Assembly: GCA_022705365.1 (NCBI GenBank)
Contig: JAKJEP010000201.1
Location: 1-6,310 of the forward strand
Direction of reading: 5' to 3'
Length of the DNA: 6,310 nt
DNA from: Planctomycetota bacterium
GTDB lineage: Bacteria; Planctomycetota; Phycisphaerae; Sedimentisphaerales; SM23-30
The notes under the pieces were generated by a model. The model saw only the letters and a list, made by a program, of their open reading frames with translations, was not told the origin of the DNA and ran no database searches. Shown here piece after piece: positions 1-5,889 of this stretch. The number at the start of each line of letters is the position of its first letter. Position 1 is the first letter of the stretch. The translations under genes and the position numbers were made by a program.

Positions 1-1023
1 CTCCAGATGACGGGCCAGTTCCAGGATGCGGTCATAACTTTGCCCGACGGATACCATCTGTTCTTTCTGTTCGAACGGAATAAACGCATTTTCGACAACG
101 GTCAGGGCGCCGATCCCGACCACCTTCACAACCCCTTCCTCCGTCATCTGGCGGAGTGCGGGCCGCCTCATCATCTTCTCGCGGCAACTGGCCATCCACG
201 CCTGCCTGCGGCCCCACTGCCCATAGGCAGAACAAAGATCGTTGAAGCCGTCGGGCGTTGCCAGCGGACGGATCACATAATCATAGGGAATCGCATACCG
301 CTCCTGCAGCGCCAGGTAAACGGCATCCGACCAGGATAGCGTCAAACCATTCCGGGGCCAGTGATTGGCGAATTTGAGATATCCTGTCACATCCTCCGCA
401 TAGCTCAATAGCCCGTTGGGACCATCGTAATATCCCATCCATTGCATCCACATATGCCCGGGCGAGGGCCGTTCATAGTGTTGGACACTATCCGAACGCA
501 TTAGTTGTCCGCTGCGATACGGATACGCCAGCCACTTGTCCGGGCCGGTCGGCAGATTGCCGATGGTGGAAAAATAAATGCGAAAATTGCGGGCGGTATC
601 CGAGAGATTATCAATAACGTACCGTGTGCGCAGCCGATCGGATTCCGGCGTGTTGACTCGATAATTCACTTTGATACGCAAATGGGTTTTCGGATGCAGG
701 TAAACCGTTTCCACCTCCGCCCCCATCGAATCCTGCCACCCCTGGATCGATAAAAGTTCGCACGTCGAAACATCGACCATCTCTTCGACCGCGACATTCC
801 AGAAGGTATGCGCCGGTAACCGCAGTGACCAGACAGACTGTCCGTCCTGCAACCGATCCAGAGCCGTAACATCCCCCCGTGCGTCGATCACCACCCGTAT
901 TTTGTCCGCCTGAAGAATAAAATTGCGGTTTGGATCCGTATCCAGCCTTACCGCCGCTTGGCTGGGGGATGCGAAACTAAAAAATATTCCCGACAGCAGT
1001 AGCAGCGTTTGAACAAAAGGCAT
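1..1023 (-). CDS. Secreted glycoside-hydrolase-like protein (DUF6259-like), 3' part cut off by window edge
   Basis: The reading frame is open for all 341 codons from ATG at 1023 to the left edge, so the C-terminus is missing. Residues 1-24 form a clear Sec signal peptide: hydrophobic TLLLLSGIFFSFA, then likely cleavage after SQA or SQAA. The mature part begins LDTDPNRNFILQADKIRVVID and continues as a beta-rich stretch to about residue 250, which resembles the mutarotase-like beta-sandwich at the front of large glycosidases. The segment MQWMGYYDGPNGLLSYAED, and later AYGQWGRRQAWMASC before a helical region, recall the DUF6259 group, in which a TIM barrel follows. The end (SYDRILELARHLE) could be the first alpha helix of that barrel. 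Family members are usually roughly twice this length. No catalytic residue can be assigned because the barrel lies outside the window. The start lies three bases after the beta-helix gene, with GGGGA about 10 bases upstream as a weak ribosome site. The secreted enzyme-like nature is fairly safe; the family name is an inference from memory. Confidence 0.6.
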   Translation of the reverse strand, partial: MPFVQTLLLLSGIFFSFASPSQAAVRLDTDPNRNFILQADKIRVVIDARGDVTALDRLQDGQSVWSLRLPAHTFWNVAVEEMVDVSTCELLSIQGWQDSMGAEVETVYLHPKTHLRIKVNYRVNTPESDRLRTRYVIDNLSDTARNFRIYFSTIGNLPTGPDKWLAYPYRSGQLMRSDSVQHYERPSPGHMWMQWMGYYDGPNGLLSYAEDVTGYLKFANHWPRNGLTLSWSDAVYLALQERYAIPYDYVIRPLATPDGFNDLCSAYGQWGRRQAWMASCREKMMRRPALRQMTEEGVVKVVGIGALTVVENAFIPFEQKEQMVSVGQSYDRILELARHLE

Positions 1024-1026
1024 AGA

Positions 1027-2394
1027 TTAGTAATCCCCAAAGGCGACTTCCACCTTTACGGGAAATTTTATCAGACTCGCGGCGATATTCTTCCCTTCGA
1101 TCAGGAAGACCCCTTTGCTGAGAGTGAACTTGGCCGAAGTAATCCCGCCTTTAGCCCCTTTGTAAACATAATGATCCCCATCACTTTTGATCGTGAAACG
1201 GCTGGCATCGATTTTTAGAACCTGCTCAAAATTTCCGAACCGCACCTTGACATCCAGCCCGGAGATACTCTCCGTATCAAAAGTTCCTTTGAGGGCAAAA
1301 TTCAGTTGCCCCTTATTGTTTATCAGCATGGCCATTCTAGTTACCGTGACGATATCCTGAATTTCATAGGCCCCCATATCGACGGTATTGCCAACCTTCC
1401 GCGGATTCCCGTCCAGATCCGTATCATATTCCGCCGCCGCCAGGCTAAAACCGGTATCGCGGCAGGGAGAAGCATATAAAATATGATAATCGCCATTATA
1501 TTTATCCACAAACTGCGGATCGCTATTGATATTGCCGTCTCCCCAGTTGACGGTGGAATTGGGATCTTTATAAATTCCCGCCGATCCCCCCTGCACATTG
1601 GAATACAGAACCGTAATTTCCGCCGCCACTCCGATGGTGCTGAAAAGCTCACCAGCCTCATCGCCATACCCCACACCGATTTGCGAACCGCCGTACAAAG
1701 CCAGATTGTCGCGAATAATACTATTGATAAGAATCGGATGGCTGGTATACGTGATTTCTTCTTCCTCCTCATAGGCCGTTACACTTTGCGCTAGCACGCC
1801 GCCGCCGTAATTTGCCATATTCCCGGCGATCGTACAGTTCACAATGCGGGGTTGTGCCCCGCCCGTGCAGAAGATGCCTCCGCCCAGCTCTGACGCATTT
1901 CTCGCGATCAGACAGTTCACGATGGTCACAGATCCCTCCGTTTCGCACCAAATGCCGCTGGTAGTATTATCCGTAATGATACAATTCGCTACGGTGCAAT
2001 CCGCTCCCGCCATCACCGCTCCGTACCCGTTGCCGTATGCATTCCGGATGGAAAAGCCCTGCAGGGTGGCGCTGGCGGTGCAATGGATGCCAAAATGTTC
2101 ATCTCCGGCCTTACCCTGACAATCGATAATCGTATATTCAGGTCCATTTTGCGAACGCAGGGTAATTTTCTTGCTGACAATGAGATCCCGGTTGCCCGCG
2201 CCCCTATAAGTGCCGTCCATAACCACGATTTCATCACCATCCGCCGCCTGGTCGATAGCATACTGGATCCGGTTGTAATTGGCCGCTCCGAAATCATCGA
2301 CCGTGATGGTCTTGCCCGCACAGCAAACTCCCAGCCCCATCACCAGCATACCGGCCACAAACCACTGCCTCAAAGTATCTTGTTTACATATCAT
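1027..2394 (-). CDS. Secreted right-handed parallel beta-helix protein with C-terminal beta domain
   Basis: I chose ATG at 2394 (455 aa), starting MICKQDTLRQWFVAG. It follows a purine-rich ribosome site GAGAAGAAGG (2397-2406) and gives a clean signal peptide ending near GVCCA. The in-frame TTG at 2493 would add 33 charged residues ahead of the signal and is unlikely. The mature N-terminus (TVDDFGAANYNRIQYAIDQA, then GDEIVVMDGTYRG) is the usual opening of pectate-lyase-like beta-helix proteins. Repeated coils follow, such as VANCIITDNTTSG, IVNCLIARNASELGGGI and IVNCTIAGNMANYGGGV. Residues about 285-344 (NINSDPQFVD, SPCRDTGFS, D-x-D-G-N-P-R, VDMGAYE) match the 'choice-of-anchor Q' ending. A last domain, about 350-455, ends in PVKVEVAFGDY and resembles a short beta-sandwich common in planctomycete surface proteins. 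Such proteins bind or cleave polysaccharides; no catalytic residues could be identified here, so a binding or structural role is possible. It is probably co-transcribed with the glycosidase-like gene downstream. The run of five Glu at about 209-213 is unusual. Confidence 0.85.
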   Translation of the reverse strand: MICKQDTLRQWFVAGMLVMGLGVCCAGKTITVDDFGAANYNRIQYAIDQAADGDEIVVMDGTYRGAGNRDLIVSKKITLRSQNGPEYTIIDCQGKAGDEHFGIHCTASATLQGFSIRNAYGNGYGAVMAGADCTVANCIITDNTTSGIWCETEGSVTIVNCLIARNASELGGGIFCTGGAQPRIVNCTIAGNMANYGGGVLAQSVTAYEEEEEITYTSHPILINSIIRDNLALYGGSQIGVGYGDEAGELFSTIGVAAEITVLYSNVQGGSAGIYKDPNSTVNWGDGNINSDPQFVDKYNGDYHILYASPCRDTGFSLAAAEYDTDLDGNPRKVGNTVDMGAYEIQDIVTVTRMAMLINNKGQLNFALKGTFDTESISGLDVKVRFGNFEQVLKIDASRFTIKSDGDHYVYKGAKGGITSAKFTLSKGVFLIEGKNIAASLIKFPVKVEVAFGDY

Positions 2395-2561
2395 AGCCTT
2401 CTTCTCTCTTTTAAAAATGCCTTTTTGTAGTATCATCATCGCCGCCTCGGCCTTTCTCTTGCCTGCATACAACATCTTGGTTAATGGTTCCAAGTGTTGG
2501 CATCATATCATAACCTTCCCCCGCCCGCCATAAAAAAACCAGTTTTCAGAATAACGCACCT

Positions 2562-4031
2562 TCATTTTTTCCCGCCCAAAAGCACGCCTAACACGCCCCG
2601 GATCAGCGAACGGCCCAGGGAGCTGCCGATGGAACGCAAGGTACTTTTCGCCAGGACCTGGCCAAAACTGTCGCGGGGCCGGCCGGGACCGCGAGTTGGT
2701 TTCTTCTGTTCCTGAGGGCCTTTGTCCGGCTGGGCGGCGGCCATCTGCTGTTCGGTCCGTTTTTTGAGTGCTTCAAAGGCCGATTCCCGGTCCACCATGG
2801 TTTCATAGCGGCCATAATGTATCGAGTTCTGAAGAATCCGCTGGCGTTCCTCGGAGGTTATGGTTCCGATGCGGCTCTGCGGCGGGCAGACATACGCCCG
2901 TTCGACCATGCCGGGAGTTCCTTTTTCGTCCAGAAAGGAAACCAGGGCTTCCCCGACGGCCAACTGCGTAATCACATCCTCGATGCGGAAACCGGGATTC
3001 ACCCGGAAGGTCTGGGCCATCAGCTTGACGGCCTTTTGCTCCTGGGGGGTAAAGGCCCGCAGGGCGTGCTGCACCCGATTGCCGAGCTGGGCCAGGACCT
3101 TATCGGGAATATCCCGGGGATTCTGGGTGACAAAAAATACCCCTACCCCTTTGGAGCGGACCAGCCGGACAACCTGCTCGATTTTGTCCAGCAGGGCGGT
3201 GGGGACATCCTCAAATAACAGATGGGCTTCGTCAAAAAAGAACACCAGTTTCGGTTTTTCCAGATCCCCCACTTCCGGCAGCCGCTCAAAAAGTTCCGCC
3301 AGCAGCCACAGCAGAAAGGTGGCATAGACTTTGGGCCGGTTGATCAACTGGTCCGCGGCCAGGATGTTAATCATACCCCGCCCGTCGGTGTGCGGGCGAA
3401 TCCAATCGAAGATATCCAGCATCGGTTCGCCGAAAAATTCTTCGCCTCCCTGCATCTCCAGCTCCAGCAGGCCGCGCTGAATGGCGCCCACGGAAGCCTT
3501 GGAGATATTGCCATAGGCGGTGGTGAACTCCGCGGCGTTATCGCCGGCAAACTGGACCATCGCCCGCAAATCTTTCAGGTCCAGAAGCAGGTAGCCATTG
3601 TCATCGGCAATTTTAAAGATAAGGGTCAAAACGCCGGTCTGCACTTCGTTCAGGTTCAAAAGACGCCCCATCAGCAGCGGCCCCATGTCCGACACGGTTG
3701 CCCGCACGGGGTGTCCGCTTTTGCCGAAGATATCCCAGAAGGCCGCCGGAAATTCCCGGAAGCCCTGCCCGGTCAGATGTAGCAATTGCAGCCGCTCCCG
3801 GATTTTAGGCTGTTCGGTGCCCTGCTGGCTGATGCCGGCCAGATCGCCTTTCACATCCGCCAGAAAAACCGGCACCCCGTTTTCGCTCAGGCTCTCCGCC
3901 ATACGCTGCAAAGTAACCGTCTTGCCGGTTCCGGTCGCCCCGGCGATCAGGCCGTGGCGATTGGCCATTCGGGGGAGCAGATAAAATTCCGTATCCGTCG
4001 CGGTTTTGGCAATCAGCATGGGTTTGCTCAT
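2562..4031 (-). CDS. DUF853 / YjgR-type HerA-FtsK-like P-loop ATPase
   Basis: The protein is 489 aa, close to the usual length of about 500 for the DUF853 family (E. coli YjgR), and is full length. The Walker A motif is GATGTGKT (31-38). The family's conserved LADVKGDLAGIS follows at 57-68. Walker B lies in KLVFFFDEAHLLF (261-273), with D267 and E268 as the acidic pair. VTQNPRDIPD (301-310) is the sensor-like strand with a candidate arginine finger, and RAFTPQEQKAV follows at 325-335. The tail, SSLGRSLIRGVLGVLLGG, is the typical glycine-rich amphipathic end of the family. Start ATG 4031 has AGGA seven bases upstream (TAGGATTTTACC-ATG). Relatives are predicted cytosolic ring ATPases of the HerA/FtsK clan; the substrate of DUF853 proteins is not well established, and DNA is inferred from the clan. 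No nuclease partner such as NurA is adjacent, which argues against a HerA-NurA pair. The linker at 445-453 carries TRGPGRPRD, resembling an AT-hook core. The gene is separated from its neighbours by 167 and 623 bases and is probably transcribed alone. Confidence 0.9.
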   Translation of the reverse strand: MSKPMLIAKTATDTEFYLLPRMANRHGLIAGATGTGKTVTLQRMAESLSENGVPVFLADVKGDLAGISQQGTEQPKIRERLQLLHLTGQGFREFPAAFWDIFGKSGHPVRATVSDMGPLLMGRLLNLNEVQTGVLTLIFKIADDNGYLLLDLKDLRAMVQFAGDNAAEFTTAYGNISKASVGAIQRGLLELEMQGGEEFFGEPMLDIFDWIRPHTDGRGMINILAADQLINRPKVYATFLLWLLAELFERLPEVGDLEKPKLVFFFDEAHLLFEDVPTALLDKIEQVVRLVRSKGVGVFFVTQNPRDIPDKVLAQLGNRVQHALRAFTPQEQKAVKLMAQTFRVNPGFRIEDVITQLAVGEALVSFLDEKGTPGMVERAYVCPPQSRIGTITSEERQRILQNSIHYGRYETMVDRESAFEALKKRTEQQMAAAQPDKGPQEQKKPTRGPGRPRDSFGQVLAKSTLRSIGSSLGRSLIRGVLGVLLGGKK

Positions 4032-4109
4032 GGTAAAATCCTATTCCCTGTTCAAAAAGTCTTTGCTTTACGTTTTGCCTCGAAAAACTGCCTCGCGCAC
4101 CTTCCCAGC

Positions 4110-4135
4110 CGGCGGAATCCGGCGCTATTCCGCCG
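4110..4135. repeat. Perfect 9-bp inverted repeat upstream of the ATPase gene
   Basis: The arms CGGCGGAAT (4110-4118) and ATTCCGCCG (4127-4135) pair perfectly around an 8-base loop (CCGGCGCT). The hairpin sits about 80 bases upstream of the ATPase start. No T-run follows on either strand, so it is not a standard Rho-independent terminator. It could be a hairpin in the 5' leader of the ATPase mRNA or a protein-binding palindrome. Confidence 0.6.
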
Positions 4136-4218
4136 CCGCCCCTCCGCCCTGGTCCGCTGACGGTATCTTACCGAACCGGCAGGAAGGAAAACAGACTTTT
4201 TTGGGATTCTTCCGGTTT

Positions 4219-4249
4219 TGCGGTTAGCCCGCATATCTCACGGGATTTT
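4219..4249 (+). repeat. Interspersed intergenic repeat, copy 1
   Basis: The core TAGCCCGCATATCTCACGGG (4225-4244) is identical to 5863-5882 and in the same orientation. The similarity extends on both sides: TGCGG lies a few bases upstream in both copies, and a purine then TTTT follows downstream. TGCGG (4219-4223) pairs with CCGCA (4229-4233). No plus-strand gene ends just before this copy, so it is not explained as the terminator of an existing gene. See copy 2 at 5855-5888. Confidence 0.75.
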
Positions 4250-4537
4250 GACATCTATATTGATAACTACATGGTTCAACATGTCTTATGTTGGCCGCTG
4301 CTTGTATAGCCTGTTTTCTGTGGGGACTGCGGCCGGCAAGGCTATTGCCGGATTCAGGAAATCGGAGAAAATATATAAAGCCTTGATATTTATACAATTA
4401 GAAGTCTCTGTCCGTCCTCAGCGATCAGGTTTGGGGGTAAAGGACGCTAAGAAAACAGAAATTATTATAGACGCAGGGTACAGCTTGTCTATAGAATGGG
4501 ATTCAATTCGAGAATGTGCGGACTTCATACAAAAATA

Positions 4538-4557
4538 GTGGCTGTGAGCCGCGTTTT
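4538..4557 (+). terminator. Terminator-like hairpin with T-run
   Basis: GTGGCT (4538-4543) pairs with AGCCGC (4547-4552), including one G-T pair, around the loop GTG, and GTTTTAT follows. It lies just after the TAG that closes the weak frame at 4538. The stem is short. If it is real, it ends a plus-strand transcript arising within the spacer, either of the decayed frame or of a small RNA. Confidence 0.3.
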
Positions 4558-4631
4558 ATGGGAGCCTGGATGGTGGTTTCCAGAGAAGATAAGGACGAAT
4601 CGCTGCCGGAAGGATTTTAATTAAGACAAAC

Positions 4632-4637
4632 TATAAT
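4632..4637 (+). promoter_or_regulatory. Candidate -10 box (TATAAT) for the zinc-ribbon gene
   Basis: This is an exact TATAAT, 17 bases before the GTG start at 4655. Transcription would begin near 4644, leaving a leader of only about 11 bases that includes the purine-rich AGAGAAG. There is no good -35 hexamer at the proper distance (4609-4614 reads GAAGGA), so the call rests on the -10 match and its position. Confidence 0.4.
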
Positions 4638-4654
4638 ACCAAGAGAAGCTGGCC

Positions 4655-5839
4655 GTGTTTGAAACAAAATGTCCCATTTGCCATAAAAAAATCAAGATAC
4701 CCCAAAATTTCCTGCACCGGAAATTAAAATGCCCGAAATGCAAGGCCTCGTTAAAAGAAGTTAAACAGGAAATCATAGATGATATTTTTTCCCAGTTCTA
4801 TTCCGCCGCCGCCAGCGAAGCCCGGGGGATTCGCCCGCCGTGGTTACCGAAATTCATGGCAGCAGCGGGGATCTTTCTCCTGCTCTTCAGCCTGGGGGCG
4901 TTCCTGTTCATAAAAAATAGCTGGGAAACCCAGAATTATACCAAAATCACCGAACTGGCAAAAACGGCGGAGACCTGTTATCGTGACCGGGAATTTTCTC
5001 AGGCTCTCACCGCCTATGATGCCTTGTTTACTCTCGTCGGGGACCGGAAAATAAAAAGCCGCATGTTGAGAAATACCATCGATCAGGCCCGTGACAATTA
5101 TACCGGCTGCGTAATCCAATATGAAGATTCGATCTGCGCTTCCCTGCAGCCGATGTATTTGAAAGCCCGGGAATTTTTCCAAAAAGGGGGGAACTATCCA
5201 AACCTTGCGCAGACCCCAACGCCCTCCTTGTCCGAGACTGAGATCCAGGCCTCCGTGCAAAAATGGGATATGGAAGAAACCCTGGCCCTCTATCAATCCG
5301 TATGGGAAAAAATACCCGATCGTCCCGCCCGGGGAGAAAAGCTCAAACATCTGGCTGGTCAAATCCGGGAAGATATGGAGCAGTTGAATCAAAAACTGGC
5401 CGCGATGGAGGAACAGGCAGCCCGCAGAGCCGAAGAAGAGTCGCACTTCAAGCCCGCCATGCAGAAATTCCTGAAGGAGATATCCCCGCTGGCCCGGGAA
5501 TTGGCCGCCATGCAGACCAGGTGGCGGCAGGATTTGAATTATGCCGACTATCAAAAAGCCGCCTACCATCTGGTGCTGGCCTATGAGGCCTGCCGGGAAG
5601 ATTCCTACGGCTATCCGGAACAAAGAACCATGATGGCATGGGCCAAAGAGGCCGTCCGGAACCATAAACTGGCGGTTACCTATTGGGGCTATATTCAGCA
5701 GGGAAGCCGGCAGTATCAGGCCGGGGAGCGGGATGCCTGCCGCCAGACCGCCCTGCGGAAAGGGCAGGAATTTTTGCAAGAGTACGACCGCTATCAGCGT
5801 ATGTATGAAGCTGCCGAAAAACCGGACATGGAATGGTAG
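4655..5839 (+). CDS. Zinc-ribbon, single-pass membrane protein with TPR-like / coiled-coil C-terminal part
   Basis: The protein is 394 aa, starting at GTG 4655. AGAGAAG lies six bases upstream, a stop occurs seven codons upstream in frame, and the zinc ribbon begins at once, so no later start fits. Residues 6-29 form a zinc ribbon of MJ0042 style: C6-P-I-C9, then 16 residues, then C26-P-K-C29. A membrane helix spans about 67-86 (FMAAAGIFLLLFSLGAFLFI), preceded by basic residues (RGIRPPWLPK), so the ribbon should be cytoplasmic and the rest outside the membrane. Residues about 95-130 (AETCYRDREFSQALTAYDAL) look like one TPR unit. Residues about 228-262 (QLNQKLAAMEEQAARRAEEE) are a likely coiled coil. 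The remainder is helical and rich in Tyr, Trp and Arg, with no enzymatic motif. I do not recognise a named family. Proteins of this layout are frequent in planctomycetes and have no established function; a scaffolding or sensing role is only a guess. Hairpins lie immediately after the stop. Confidence 0.8.
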   Translation: MFETKCPICHKKIKIPQNFLHRKLKCPKCKASLKEVKQEIIDDIFSQFYSAAASEARGIRPPWLPKFMAAAGIFLLLFSLGAFLFIKNSWETQNYTKITELAKTAETCYRDREFSQALTAYDALFTLVGDRKIKSRMLRNTIDQARDNYTGCVIQYEDSICASLQPMYLKAREFFQKGGNYPNLAQTPTPSLSETEIQASVQKWDMEETLALYQSVWEKIPDRPARGEKLKHLAGQIREDMEQLNQKLAAMEEQAARRAEEESHFKPAMQKFLKEISPLARELAAMQTRWRQDLNYADYQKAAYHLVLAYEACREDSYGYPEQRTMMAWAKEAVRNHKLAVTYWGYIQQGSRQYQAGERDACRQTALRKGQEFLQEYDRYQRMYEAAEKPDMEW

Positions 5840-5888
5840 AGGGATTGGGATCCCTGCGGGACTAGCCCGCATATCTCACGGGGTTTTT
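5840..5888 (+). terminator. Hairpin cluster between convergent genes, probable terminator
   Basis: The first hairpin is AGGGAT (5840-5845) with ATCCCT (5850-5855), loop TGGG, directly after the zinc-ribbon gene stop. The second is TGCGGG (5855-5860) with CCCGCA (5866-5871), loop ACTAG. An alternative CCCG (5866-5869) with CGGG (5879-5882) is followed by GTTTTT (5883-5888), the arrangement of a Rho-independent terminator for the plus-strand gene. The 50-base gap ends at the stop codon of the convergent E2 gene, whose transcript would also run through these hairpins but without a U-tract. Confidence 0.6.
5855..5888 (+). repeat. Interspersed intergenic repeat, copy 2
   Basis: It shares the exact 20-mer TAGCCCGCATATCTCACGGG (5863-5882) with 4225-4244 and the flanking pattern TGCGG...core...purine-TTTT. 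Against copy 1 there are two extra bases in the upstream loop region (GGGAC against GGT before TAG) and G instead of A after the core. The upstream hairpin arm is kept (TGCGGG with CCCGCA). The copy lies in a terminator position between convergent genes. Confidence 0.75.
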
Positions 5889-5889
5889 C

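Larger units (their letters stand above)
4218..4620 (+). pseudogene. Possible decayed reading frame with weak NUMOD1-like segment
   Basis: A 106-codon frame (TTG 4218 to TAG 4538) has no ribosome site at its TTG or at the internal ATG 4281. Its first third looks random and overlaps the repeat copy. The last part, KKTEIIIDAGYSLSIEWDSI then RECADFIQK, resembles the NUMOD1 helix-turn-helix segment found at the C-terminus of homing endonucleases (pattern 'id..G....eWdSI.eaa.fl'). After an A-run (4531-4535) the +1 frame continues without interruption through CEPRFMGAWMVVSREDKDE to TAA at 4618-4620. This could be a frameshifted remnant, in keeping with the low GC of this stretch. No nuclease motif (HNH or GIY-YIG) is visible. 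The resemblance is short and judged by eye, so chance or a non-coding origin is quite possible. Confidence 0.2.
4032..4654. other. Divergent intergenic region rich in inverted repeats
   Basis: This is a 623-base spacer between the divergent ATPase and zinc-ribbon genes with no convincing intact gene. It holds, left to right: a strong 9-bp hairpin (4110-4135), a small CGGTA/TACCG hairpin (4161-4173), copy 1 of the 20-base repeat (4225-4244), CAACAT/ATGTTG (4277-4293), CCGGCAA/TTGCCGG (4333-4351), TATAGAC/GTCTATA (4466-4493), and a terminator-like hairpin (4538-4552). A consensus TATAAT lies near the right end (4632-4637). Bases 4381-4560 are about 42% GC by my count, against 65% in bases 3001-3060 of the ATPase gene, so the right half differs clearly in composition from its surroundings. 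Both flanking genes presumably draw promoters from here, but only the TATAAT box is distinct. Confidence 0.7.

Noticed and set aside
7..339. Plus-strand 110-codon frame at the left edge
   Set aside because: It is antisense to the continuous 341-codon secreted-protein frame, which has a signal peptide and a well-placed start.
2310..2394. Lipoprotein signal in the beta-helix protein (GLGVCC)
   Set aside because: The residues before either Cys do not fit a proper lipobox (small residue at -1 with Leu at -3); an ordinary signal peptide ending near CCA is more likely.
2395..2493. N-terminal extension of the beta-helix protein from TTG 2493
   Set aside because: It would put 33 mostly charged residues ahead of a good signal peptide; ATG 2394 has its own ribosome site.
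2817..3782. Plus-strand open frames opposite the DUF853 ATPase gene
   Set aside because: They are antisense shadows of a gene with intact Walker motifs and full family length.
4052..4234. 60-codon minus-strand frame upstream of the ATPase
   Set aside because: It is Arg-rich, low-complexity translation, has no ribosome site, starts inside the repeat and covers hairpins; probably non-coding.
4248..4253. TTGACA as a -35 box next to repeat copy 1
   Set aside because: No TATAAT-like hexamer lies 15-19 bases downstream (ATGGTT at 17), so a promoter is not supported.
4437..4485. Cyclic di-GMP riboswitch-like string (GACGCAGGG)
   Set aside because: Only a few bases recall the GEMM core; the paired stems and the GCAAA/GAAA receptor parts are not present.
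4844..5872. Long minus-strand open frame (342 codons) opposite the zinc-ribbon gene
   Set aside because: It is rich in Gly, Pro, Phe and Ile as expected of an antisense shadow, has no domain pattern, and the plus-strand product has clear zinc-ribbon and membrane features.
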